From UBA8401 sp041665525 (GTDB lineage: Bacteria; Bacteroidota; Ignavibacteria; UBA10030; UBA8401), in assembly GCA_041665525.1 (NCBI GenBank), contig JBAYIS010000036.1, positions 1-30,673 of the forward strand: a DNA stretch of 30,673 nucleotides, read 5' to 3'. The position numbers were made by a program, and so were the translations under genes. The notes under the pieces were generated by a model that saw only the letters and a program-made list of their open reading frames with translations, searched no databases and was not told the DNA's origin. Shown piece after piece: positions 24,130-30,673 of this stretch. Position 1 is the first letter of the stretch; the number at the start of each line of letters is the position of its first letter.

Positions 24130-24900
24130 CTAGTTCTTTCCGTTATTGGAGTGATTCATGTCGCGCATATTCTTTTCATATTCCTTCACCTCTTCGCGGC
24201 GATTCGTGATCCACCAGATGCCGAAGAGCATTGCTCCGCCGACGGAGACCACGCCAGGGATCTTGGAGAGTGCGTTCCAGGTCAGTTGCGGCAGAGGAGT
24301 CTGCTGCAAGGTCGTACGGAATCCGAGATTTTCGAACGGGACGGAAGAGAGATACAGCACCGATGTGCCGCCGACCTCGTGTTCGCCGTAGATTTTCTGC
24401 ACATATTTCCCGGGCTCGGCATTCATTCGTTCGTATGCTTCCTTCAACAATTCTTCTCGATCGCCAAATTTGGTGGCACCGGTCGGGCATGCTTCGGAAC
24501 ATGCTGTCGGCAGACCCTGAGCGAGACGTTCGTGACACATGACGCATTTCTGCACACGCGGATAGGTGCTGGACCATTCGTACCGCGGTACTTGGAACGG
24601 GCATGCCTGCATGCAGTAGCGACAGCCGATGCACTTTTCCACGTCGTAGACTACGGGGCCTTCGGGCATTTTGGTAAATGCACCGACGGGGCAAACCGAC
24701 GCACAGGTCGGGTCGTCGCAGTGCTGGCACATCCGGCGTACAAATACTCCGTCATATTCACTGAGCGCCGTGTAGGCTGTCGGCGAGAGGGCCTTCTCTT
24801 CATTGTCCGGCATGTGATTGGCTTCCTTGCAGGCAGCCTGACAGGCGTTGCAACCCACACACAATGTAAGATCGATCAATAATGCTTTTTTTGTAGACAT
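24130..24900 (-). CDS. HybA-like 4Fe-4S protein with C-terminal membrane anchor, no Tat signal
   Basis: A 256-residue FeS protein with sixteen cluster cysteines in four groups: CVGCNACQAAC, CQHCDDPTCASVCP, CIGCRYCMQACP and CVMCHERLAQGLPTACSEACP, predicting four [4Fe-4S] clusters as in HybA/DmsB-type electron carriers. FGDREELLKEAYERM and VPFENLG also match HybA. A single helix near residues 217-233 (VVSVGGAMLFGIWWI) anchors the C-terminus. Classical HybA begins with a twin-arginine signal; here the strong GGAGGAAGTC site fixes the start at 24900 and the protein opens directly with MSTKKALLIDL, so it should stay on the cytoplasmic side. It is 15 nt downstream of the anchored H-like gene and 8 nt upstream of the NrfD-like gene. 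Confidence 0.9.
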   Translation of the reverse strand: MSTKKALLIDLTLCVGCNACQAACKEANHMPDNEEKALSPTAYTALSEYDGVFVRRMCQHCDDPTCASVCPVGAFTKMPEGPVVYDVEKCIGCRYCMQACPFQVPRYEWSSTYPRVQKCVMCHERLAQGLPTACSEACPTGATKFGDREELLKEAYERMNAEPGKYVQKIYGEHEVGGTSVLYLSSVPFENLGFRTTLQQTPLPQLTWNALSKIPGVVSVGGAMLFGIWWITNRREEVKEYEKNMRDMNHSNNGKN

Positions 24901-24915
24901 GACTTCCTCCGAAGA

Positions 24916-25566
24916 TTACTCGATGCGCAAGAATTCGGATTCGAATTTCTTGCATTGGTCAGGGTTAAGGTTATCCATTAATCCAGCTGCCGGCAATCCG
25001 CCATCCTGCATAAATGCCGGTGCAGGTGTAGTAAGATGCGCAAAGAAATCACGCAATCTGCCAAGTTCGCTTCGCAGCCATACCCGGGTATCTTCGCCGA
25101 GGTAGAACGAACGCAGTTCATTTGTGCTGGCGGGGGTGATTGTGTAGGCCCAGCCTTCGCTAAAGAGTGCTTCGCTCAGCAGAGAAGGTTTTTTCGAAAG
25201 TTCTACATTAACATTATCCACCACTCCGTCGATGGGAGATCGAACGATTAATTCGTTGTTTCCTTCGGCAACGCGAAGAATTGGTTCGCCTTTCCGGACG
25301 AGATCGGCACTATTCTTCAACATGCTGATCCTCGGTTCGGTAAACATTCGGGCGAGGAAATCATCAATACCCAGTTGCACTTTTCCGGACGGGAAGAGGC
25401 TCAGCCAGGTATGGGATTTTGTGAAAAATATCCCTGCGGGAATGCGCATCGGGATCGGTTTGCGGATGTGAGACGGTGCAACTGCTACTGCAGCTTTATT
25501 CCGCCGCACGAAATAATCAAAGGTCAAGAAGACCACGATTGTTGTTATGAATAATAATACTGTCAT
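24916..25566 (-). CDS. Membrane-anchored glycine-cleavage-H-like protein, no lipoyl lysine
   Basis: A 216-residue protein. Residues 3-20 form one transmembrane helix followed at once by RRNK, which places the rest in the cytoplasm by the positive-inside rule. Residues ~46-155 are H-protein-like (KSHTWLSLFPSGKVQLGIDD, RKGEPILRV, SPIDGVVDNVNVEL, SEGWAYTI). The lipoyl-lysine position, seven residues before SPIDG, is Asn103, so it cannot be a normal lipoyl carrier. The last 60 residues are charged and contain DNLNPDQCKKFESEF. It is the first gene of the redox operon, with AAAGGAGCTTACA as ribosome site and a sigma-54-like promoter ~45 bp upstream. It probably pairs with the second H-like protein at the end of the operon. 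Confidence 0.8.
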   Translation of the reverse strand: MTVLLFITTIVVFLTFDYFVRRNKAAVAVAPSHIRKPIPMRIPAGIFFTKSHTWLSLFPSGKVQLGIDDFLARMFTEPRISMLKNSADLVRKGEPILRVAEGNNELIVRSPIDGVVDNVNVELSKKPSLLSEALFSEGWAYTITPASTNELRSFYLGEDTRVWLRSELGRLRDFFAHLTTPAPAFMQDGGLPAAGLMDNLNPDQCKKFESEFLRIE

Positions 25567-25610
25567 TGTAAGCTCCTTTCATTGCATGGTTTTTATACAC
25601 CAATAACTAT

Positions 25611-25626
25611 GACAATCGCCGTGCCA
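25611..25626 (-). promoter_or_regulatory. Sigma-54-like -24/-12 promoter of the redox operon
   Basis: On the minus strand TGGCAC (25621-25626), five bases, then TTGTC (25611-25615) matches the sigma-54 consensus TGGCAC-N5-TTGCA at -24 exactly and at -12 with one change (TTGT for TTGC), with the correct spacing. Transcription would start near 25600, ~35 nt before the first ATG. The nearby NtrC-type regulator makes a sigma-54 promoter here plausible. Two GTGTTGA elements 22 bp apart at 25810-25838 could be its enhancer. Confidence 0.6.
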
Positions 25627-25925
25627 CGATTGAGTATCGAAGAATAAATAGTGCGGCGGTAACTTGTTGCGGTTAAATAGATTAGTGCGGAGTTTTTGAG
25701 AGTTAGAATGATGAAAAAACGAACAGATAAAAAACGATGAAATATTCTACACCAAAAAATCAATCGGAGGCAAATGTGGCCTATTTTCTATACGTCAGCC
25801 AAATAAATTGTGTTGAAATACGCTACACGGTGTGTTGAATATATTTACAAAATAAAATCGGATAATAATATCCGTAGACAATATTTCTATAAAACTGTTT
25901 TTCCTCTGTCAAGTACGATATCATT
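25627..25925 (+). other. AT-rich intergenic stretch upstream of the redox operon
   Basis: About 300 bp with no gene. It holds two direct repeats of GTGTTGAA (25810-25817 and 25832-25839, two helical turns apart), placed ~185-215 bp upstream of the sigma-54-like promoter, a usual distance for an enhancer. A 10-codon frame after GGAGG at 25766-25770 is too short and too closely spaced to accept. Confidence 0.4.
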
Positions 25926-25957
25926 AAAAAAAATATGGCGGACTGAAAGTCCGCCAT
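25926..25957 (-). terminator. Terminator of the GLUG-repeat protein gene
   Basis: ATGGCGGACT (25935-25944) and AGTCCGCCAT (25948-25957) form a perfect 10-bp stem with a 3-nt loop. On the minus strand the stem is followed by ATTTTTTTT. A textbook rho-independent terminator 27 bp after the stop. Confidence 0.9.
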
Positions 25958-25983
25958 GCAGTGAATCATAACAACGACCGAAC

Positions 25984-28900
25984 TCATTTCATTAGCATAA
26001 TCTTCTTCAACGCCACTCTCTCGCCGCTTTGTAATCTTGTAAAATATACACCGCTCGCAAAATACTCCGCATGAAAGATTACCTGGTGATGCGTACCGGC
26101 TTTTAGCTCTTCATTGACAAGCGTTGCCACGCTTCGTCCGAGCATGTCGTACACTTCCAGTGTGGTCCAGGCATCCTTTGCCAAAGTAAATTCAATGGTT
26201 GTCGTTGGATTGAACGGATTCGGATAATTTTGTTCAAGAGCAAATCTTGTGACCGCTGCGTTTGTGTTCAATTCAAGTATTTGACTATATCGGAACTTCC
26301 CATCACGATCGATCTGCTTCAATCGGTATGACACTCTCCCTTTTAGGGAGGGATCGACGAATGAATACGACTGGGGGGAACTGGTCGTGCCGTTTCCGGG
26401 TACAAATCCGATCTTTAGCCATTGCTGGGATTGAAATTCCGAATTTTTGGCATTGTTCTTTTTTTCAATCTCAAATCCATGATTATTGGTCTCCGTCGCA
26501 GTTTGCCAGAAAAGTTCGACACGATTTCCCTTAAGGAATGCGCTGAACACTTCGAGCTCCACCGACAACGGCGTCCCCTCCGGATTTTGCCATACGAAGT
26601 ACGGTTGGCCCGAATTCATATCTCCATCCATACACCAAATGGATTCGTCCCATCCCTCATCGACAAATGTCGACCGGGTTGTCATTTCCGCCATGGTTTT
26701 CGCAACGGCTCCGATACCGGAGGTATGGAGAGAGGTTGTTGAATTAAAGAAGTTATGACTATGCGTTCCCCCGTCATCAAATGCGATAAAACCTTTGTCT
26801 GCAGGGTCCGATCCTGTCACGCTGCCGGCGGAATAGCAATACTCAATAATCCCGCCATAGTTTTCTCCGATGAAGCCTCCCACGCTGGTCAATTCTTCGG
26901 TTGAGCGCGTAACATCTCCTGTGGAATAACAATTGCTTATAGTACCAGCGCCTTCGTTGTATCCTGCAAATCCACCGACAGACAAATTTCCAATGACTGC
27001 TCCGGTGGAAAAACACCTGCTGACCGAATCCTCGACATAATTGTAACCCAAAAATCCACCAACGTAGAGATCGCCTGTCACAGCGCCGATGCTGGAAGAA
27101 CACAATATTGATGTATTGGAAGTACTCCCAACAAGTCCCCCTACATATTCCGTCCCAGAAATATCGCCAGTACTTGAACAATCGTTGATTGTGCCACCTT
27201 CAGAGTACCCGACAAGGCCGCCAAGCGTCGTTCCGCCGGTAATGGAACAATCGGCATCACAACTATCAATGGTACCGTTGTTACCTCCGGCGATGCCTCC
27301 CGTCATTTCTGTACCGACCAGACTTCCGGATGTATGACAGTTTTCAATAATGGCCCCATTCCATCCTGCGATGCCTCCAACACTGCCGTATCCGGTGACA
27401 TCTATATTGGTGACGCTGAGATTTTTAATTATAGCATCACCATTGATCCAGCCAAACAATCCTTGATAATATCCATCTGGACGATTTATGAACAGATTAT
27501 CGATGAAATGTCCATCTCCGCCGTACGTTCCCTGGAAGGGGGCGAAGTCATCGCCGATCGGCGCCCATCCTTCGCCGTTATTATAAAAATCGCCTTCGAA
27601 TTCATAATCCGCTGCCAGAAAGTAAATATCGGCAGTTTGTTTAAATTGTTTGGTCCATTCCGACGGATTTTCGTACAAAAGCCAGAGATCCGTTTTATTG
27701 GCAATCAGAAATGGATCGATTTCTGTTCCGGACCCGGACCAAAGAAATGAATCAAAACTCAACTCTGTACCATACTGTGTCAATCCATCCTTCACGGAAA
27801 ATGTTCTGACATAATATGTGGTTGCAGGAACAAGTCCGGTGGCAGTATACGTAAAGCTTCCAATCTGTGATACCGCACCTAATTCGATCTTTGCGTCATC
27901 AACAGTCGGCGCAGCGGACGTGCTCCAACAAAAGCCATGCTGGGTAATTCCCAGATCTCCCGCCGAACCGATAAGCGCAGCAGTGGTTCCCGAAATGCCG
28001 GAAGCCGAATATGAAATAACCAGATACTCCGGTGCATGAGTGAATCCTTGATGAGAGAGAAACGGATAACCGTTATTTTCCGTCGGATTCAATCCCCAAA
28101 CATTATTTGTTCCGTTCAATGTCTCATCTAAAAAATCCCAACCGTTTTGAAAATAATAGGTCTCATACGCTTTCATTTCTGCGGTCGTTTTTCCTGTCCC
28201 GCCAGCGCTGCCGGATTGTCCGCTTGTTTGTGTATCCCAAAATGAATTGGTGGTGGTTGCAGTAGTGGCTAATCCGATCAAACCGCCGACCGAGCTCGTT
28301 CCGCTGACACTTCCGATGCTGTAACAATTGGTAATAGTACCAGACGTTATCCTCCCTGAAAGTCCTCCAACATACCCGACGCCGCTGACGCTGCCAATGT
28401 TGTAACTATTGGAGATCGTGGTACCACTCATACAATCTCCAACTAATCCTCCCGAATAATTTTGCAAACTGGTCACTATCCCGGTGAAATAACAGCGTGA
28501 TATACTACCTTCCGAGATACGCCCGACCAAGCCTCCGGTATAATCCAGTGTCCCGGTGACTGAGCACGCACTGTAACTATTGCTGATTGCACCGTTCGTT
28601 GATAGTGAACCAGCCAATCCTCCGGTTTGATACCTGCCGCTGATCGTGCCAGTGCTATAGCAATTATTCATTGTGCTGCCAATTAAAATTGAAACAATTG
28701 CCGATGGATACTGCCGACCTGTTATATTTACATTCAACATTCCGATGTTGGTGAAGGCAGCTCCGACGGTATATCCGAACAATGACTGCATATCGTCATC
28801 GGGGCGGCTTATGAACAATCCATCGATCGTATAATAATTCCCATCATAGGTTCCGGTGAAATAAACAATAATGTTTCCAATCGGCGTCCATCCCGTTGTT

Positions 28901-29157
28901 CCCCAGTCCCCTCCCAATCCTGTTGCCGATGCATCGATATTTCCGGTCTGTCTGTACTGCGCTGCCCAACGGGATGACCGCGCCGGACTTGGCACCACTA
29001 CATCACTGGCGGCGATCCAATAGAGATTCTCCAGAGAGCCAATCTGATACGGATCGCCCTCCGTGCCGCTCCCCGATGGAGCCGTTGCCGTTTGCGCCAA
29101 ACCTCCTGCGCACAGCAAAAAAACAAGAAGGGTCGAAGATCGAAAAAATAGTTTCAT
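25984..29157 (-). CDS. Large secreted GLUG-repeat protein with type IX sorting domain
   Basis: A 1057-residue exported protein. The signal peptide is at ~1-22 (LLVFLLCAGGLAQ). Two large blocks share the order 'SGSGTE-DP..I' opening, W..Q..QT.DI, GW.PIG, F.GTY.G....I.(G/N)LFI.RPD, then GLUG-type units (GGLVG...I.NCYS.G.V.G, ~24 residues each), and an end segment with KT.AEM...(F/W)DGW. They are separated by an Fn3-like domain near residues 385-480. A module ending in YRLKQIDRDGKFRYS and a C-terminal type IX sorting domain (NYPNPFNPTTTIEF to KKIMLMK) follow. The protein is expected on the cell surface or outside, as an adhesin-like beta-solenoid; no enzyme motif is seen. The ATG at 29157 has AAGGAAG upstream; the frame runs 16 codons further without signal-peptide features. 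Confidence 0.88.
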   Translation of the reverse strand: MKLFFRSSTLLVFLLCAGGLAQTATAPSGSGTEGDPYQIGSLENLYWIAASDVVVPSPARSSRWAAQYRQTGNIDASATGLGGDWGTTGWTPIGNIIVYFTGTYDGNYYTIDGLFISRPDDDMQSLFGYTVGAAFTNIGMLNVNITGRQYPSAIVSILIGSTMNNCYSTGTISGRYQTGGLAGSLSTNGAISNSYSACSVTGTLDYTGGLVGRISEGSISRCYFTGIVTSLQNYSGGLVGDCMSGTTISNSYNIGSVSGVGYVGGLSGRITSGTITNCYSIGSVSGTSSVGGLIGLATTATTTNSFWDTQTSGQSGSAGGTGKTTAEMKAYETYYFQNGWDFLDETLNGTNNVWGLNPTENNGYPFLSHQGFTHAPEYLVISYSASGISGTTAALIGSAGDLGITQHGFCWSTSAAPTVDDAKIELGAVSQIGSFTYTATGLVPATTYYVRTFSVKDGLTQYGTELSFDSFLWSGSGTEIDPFLIANKTDLWLLYENPSEWTKQFKQTADIYFLAADYEFEGDFYNNGEGWAPIGDDFAPFQGTYGGDGHFIDNLFINRPDGYYQGLFGWINGDAIIKNLSVTNIDVTGYGSVGGIAGWNGAIIENCHTSGSLVGTEMTGGIAGGNNGTIDSCDADCSITGGTTLGGLVGYSEGGTINDCSSTGDISGTEYVGGLVGSTSNTSILCSSSIGAVTGDLYVGGFLGYNYVEDSVSRCFSTGAVIGNLSVGGFAGYNEGAGTISNCYSTGDVTRSTEELTSVGGFIGENYGGIIEYCYSAGSVTGSDPADKGFIAFDDGGTHSHNFFNSTTSLHTSGIGAVAKTMAEMTTRSTFVDEGWDESIWCMDGDMNSGQPYFVWQNPEGTPLSVELEVFSAFLKGNRVELFWQTATETNNHGFEIEKKNNAKNSEFQSQQWLKIGFVPGNGTTSSPQSYSFVDPSLKGRVSYRLKQIDRDGKFRYSQILELNTNAAVTRFALEQNYPNPFNPTTTIEFTLAKDAWTTLEVYDMLGRSVATLVNEELKAGTHHQVIFHAEYFASGVYFTRLQSGERVALKKIMLMK

Positions 29158-29261
29158 AATACTTCCTTTCAATTCCATACAAGCGAACGTTGAATAACAG
29201 AGCATACAATAGGATTATTTGCAATCGGTGTTGCGGACTCTTTGGTATGATTTAAAATAGA

Positions 29262-29290
29262 AAGGGCGTTCCCTTAAACGGAACGCCCTT
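29262..29290 (-). terminator. Terminator of the second type IX-secreted protein gene
   Basis: AAGGGCGTTCC (29262-29272) pairs perfectly with GGAACGCCCTT (29280-29290) over a 7-nt loop. On the minus strand it continues TCTATTTTAAA. It lies 54 bp after the stop at 29344 and separates the two secreted-protein genes, so each is its own transcription unit. Confidence 0.8.
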
Positions 29291-29343
29291 GTTAAAAACT
29301 TGTCCCCTACCATGATCGGAGGGAGAAAAAGGAAATGACGATT

Positions 29344-30498
29344 CTAATTGATGAGCAACATCTTCTTTGTTGCGGTGAAGTTTGCACTTCTCAATGTATA
29401 GAAATATAGTCCACTAGGCAACAGTGAACCGTCGAATGATATTATCCGCTCTCCTGCCGACTTTATACCATTCTCCAAAACCGCTACTTCCTTTCCAAGC
29501 ACGTTATAGACTTTCAGCGTGACAAATTCTGATTTCGGCAATTGATACCGGATGCTGGTTGCCGGATTAAATGGATTCGGAGAGTTCTGGTACAATACAT
29601 ATTCTTGGGGAATCTGATTCACGACAATTTCAATGGTAGAAGAATATTTGAACATACCGTCCCGATCAATCTGTTTTAATCGATATAGATATGTTCCCCC
29701 CAAACGAGTATTATCGCTGAACGTGTATGAATGCCGCACATTCGTTGTTCCATTCCCATCCACAAATCCAATTCTCGTCCAATTGGTCATATTCAATTGT
29801 CTATTGTCAATTGCACTTCGTTCCACCTCAAAACCGAAATTGTTTATTTCAGTGGCGGTGCTCCACTGCAACTCCACACCTTTTTTGTTAGGGATTGCTG
29901 TGAATGAAACGAGCTCAACAGGAAGTGCAACAGCATTCGGAATGGAAACATCTTCCAGGCGGCAGGAAGCCGATGAGCCGGAGACTTTTTGGTGGCTCCA
30001 ACGGATGTATGCAGGATTGCTGGAACGCAGGTCGGCAGCGCCGGTCTGGCCGGAGGCCAGAGTTCCGTCTATATTATCTGTGAATTGAATATACGTGCCT
30101 GCCGTAAAAATCCCACCATCTTCCAGATCAATTGTGCGTAGCGTTGTAAGGGAATTTGTATCGCTCCCAGCCTGCACTACCAGTGTTGCACCAGTTCCAG
30201 CGGTGACGGAACTGACGGCGATATAATAGGATACGGAGAGTACGTTTGCTGAAGTGTTTAAAGCTACTGTCAGATATTTTGAAACTCCGGCAGATGGATT
30301 GGTGGAGTTCGCCGTCCCGGCGCTGCCGTTCCTGGTATTGTTCGTCAACCTGCTCCACACAGTGGTACCGCCGGAGGAAGAGACGGTCCACCCCGGAGGA
30401 GGATACGTCGTATTATCAAAACCTTCATTCACTTGAGAGTGAAGGAGCATGGTTATTATCAGGCTCAGTACAGATACCGCTGTAGTTTTCAGTTTCAT
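29344..30498 (-). CDS. Secreted protein with type IX sorting domain
   Basis: A 384-residue exported protein. The signal peptide is at 1-21 (VLSLIITMLLHSQ). Residues ~24-190 form a beta-sandwich-like N-terminal domain (NEGFDNTTYPPPGWTVSSSG, then FTDNIDGTL and IRWSHQKVSG) like the jelly-roll 'choice-of-anchor' domains of secreted proteins. A module at ~193-290 (LPVELVSFTA, VELQWSTATEINNFGFEVER, YLYRLKQIDRDGMFKYS) is shared with the larger secreted protein downstream. The C-terminal ~80 residues are a type IX sorting domain (NSPNPFNPATSIRYQLPKSE, ending KKMLLIN). AAGGAG precedes the ATG, and a perfect 18-bp hairpin sits in the leader. No catalytic motif is seen, so its function is unknown. Confidence 0.85.
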   Translation of the reverse strand: MKLKTTAVSVLSLIITMLLHSQVNEGFDNTTYPPPGWTVSSSGGTTVWSRLTNNTRNGSAGTANSTNPSAGVSKYLTVALNTSANVLSVSYYIAVSSVTAGTGATLVVQAGSDTNSLTTLRTIDLEDGGIFTAGTYIQFTDNIDGTLASGQTGAADLRSSNPAYIRWSHQKVSGSSASCRLEDVSIPNAVALPVELVSFTAIPNKKGVELQWSTATEINNFGFEVERSAIDNRQLNMTNWTRIGFVDGNGTTNVRHSYTFSDNTRLGGTYLYRLKQIDRDGMFKYSSTIEIVVNQIPQEYVLYQNSPNPFNPATSIRYQLPKSEFVTLKVYNVLGKEVAVLENGIKSAGERIISFDGSLLPSGLYFYTLRSANFTATKKMLLIN

Positions 30499-30515
30499 GA
30501 AATAACTCCTTTTTT

Positions 30516-30552
30516 TATCTGTAGGACACCTTATTAAGGTGTCCTACAGATA
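30516..30552 (-). promoter_or_regulatory. Perfect 18-bp hairpin in the leader of the secreted-protein gene
   Basis: TATCTGTAGGACACCTTA (30516-30533) and its exact complement (30535-30552) flank a single T. In the gene's direction it is followed by AAAAAAAGGAG, the ribosome site, rather than by a T-run, so it is not a terminator of this strand. It could control ribosome access, stabilise the 5' end or be a protein-binding palindrome. Confidence 0.55.
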
Positions 30553-30631
30553 TTGATGAGAAGAATGCTGAAAAGGTAATGTTCAGAAATGGACTTCACA
30601 ATTACGTAATTCCGGTATTTTTAAAATACAA

Positions 30632-30657
30632 AAGCCGCGAGTTGACATTCGCGGCTT
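30632..30657 (-). terminator. Terminator of an upstream gene outside the window
   Basis: AAGCCGCGA (30632-30640) pairs with TCGCGGCTT (30649-30657) over an 8-nt loop. On the minus strand it runs into TTGTATTTTAAAA. It would end a minus-strand transcript entering from the right of the window. Confidence 0.6.
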
Positions 30658-30673
30658 GTAAATATAGAAGGCA

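Noticed and set aside
24151..24882. Plus-strand open frame of 243 codons opposite the FeS protein
   Set aside because: Antisense shadow of the cysteine-rich gene; the minus strand has clear cluster motifs and operon context.
22083..25566. Complete uptake hydrogenase operon
   Set aside because: Only HybA/HybB-like genes are present; no NiFe large or small subunit or maturation genes are seen.
25774..25806. Ten-codon frame after GGAGG in the intergenic region
   Set aside because: Only three bases separate GGAGG from ATG and the peptide is very short; likely chance.

Overview
The window looks like chromosomal DNA from a free-living bacterium of the Bacteroidota/Ignavibacteriota side of the tree. 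This is inferred from two large secreted proteins with C-terminal type IX secretion sorting domains of the 'NPFNP' kind, a DUF5916 outer-membrane protein, a DUF2723/TMEM260-like membrane protein, an ECF sigma/anti-sigma/DUF4097 operon and moderate GC. Nothing in the window fixes the species, and I see no insertion sequence, prophage or CRISPR array.

Layout. (1) 1-740, minus strand: a tRNA operon Thr(UGU)-Tyr-Thr(GGU)-Gly-rpmG-Trp with a recognisable promoter at 713-740. It probably continues into secE-nusG-rpl-rpo to the left. (2) 752-8154, minus: a DUF2723 membrane protein, a DUF5916 protein, and a tightly coupled operon of ECF sigma factor, HEAT-repeat anti-sigma-like protein and an 18-residue-period DUF4097 protein. 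(3) 8252-9605: two paralogous small secreted proteins and a small membrane protein. (4) 9766-17137, plus: a dispersed acyl-CoA/phenylacetate-type set (PaaF-like hydratase, PaaG-like isomerase, hydroxyacyl-CoA dehydrogenase plus a degenerate second copy that together resemble a split PaaH). Between these lie an RhlE-like RNA helicase and a phosphofructokinase with the pyrophosphate-type active-site signature. (5) 17188-18929: a PEBP-family protein, thymidylate kinase and an archaemetzincin protease. (6) 18975-25626, minus: the most interesting block. A HybA-like iron-sulfur protein and a HybB/NrfD-like quinone-interacting membrane protein are flanked by two glycine-cleavage-H-like proteins that both lack the lipoyl lysine. 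A haem-motif sensor kinase and a sigma-54 response regulator follow, and a sigma-54-like promoter sits before the first gene. (7) 25984-30673, minus: two type IX-secreted proteins, one with GLUG repeats in two duplicated blocks, and several strong hairpins.

How they fit together. The redox block reads as a self-regulated module: the sensor has CxxCH-type motifs in its extracytoplasmic domain, the regulator is an NtrC-type activator, and the likely target is a membrane electron-transfer complex with no catalytic hydrogenase subunits. The FeS protein lacks the Tat signal of classical HybA, and the membrane-anchored H-like protein has positive residues just after its single N-terminal helix. Both suggest that the electron-transfer side faces the cytoplasm. 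The beta-oxidation-like genes could process phenylacetate-derived or other acyl-CoAs, but no ring epoxidase, ring-opening enzyme or thiolase is in the window.
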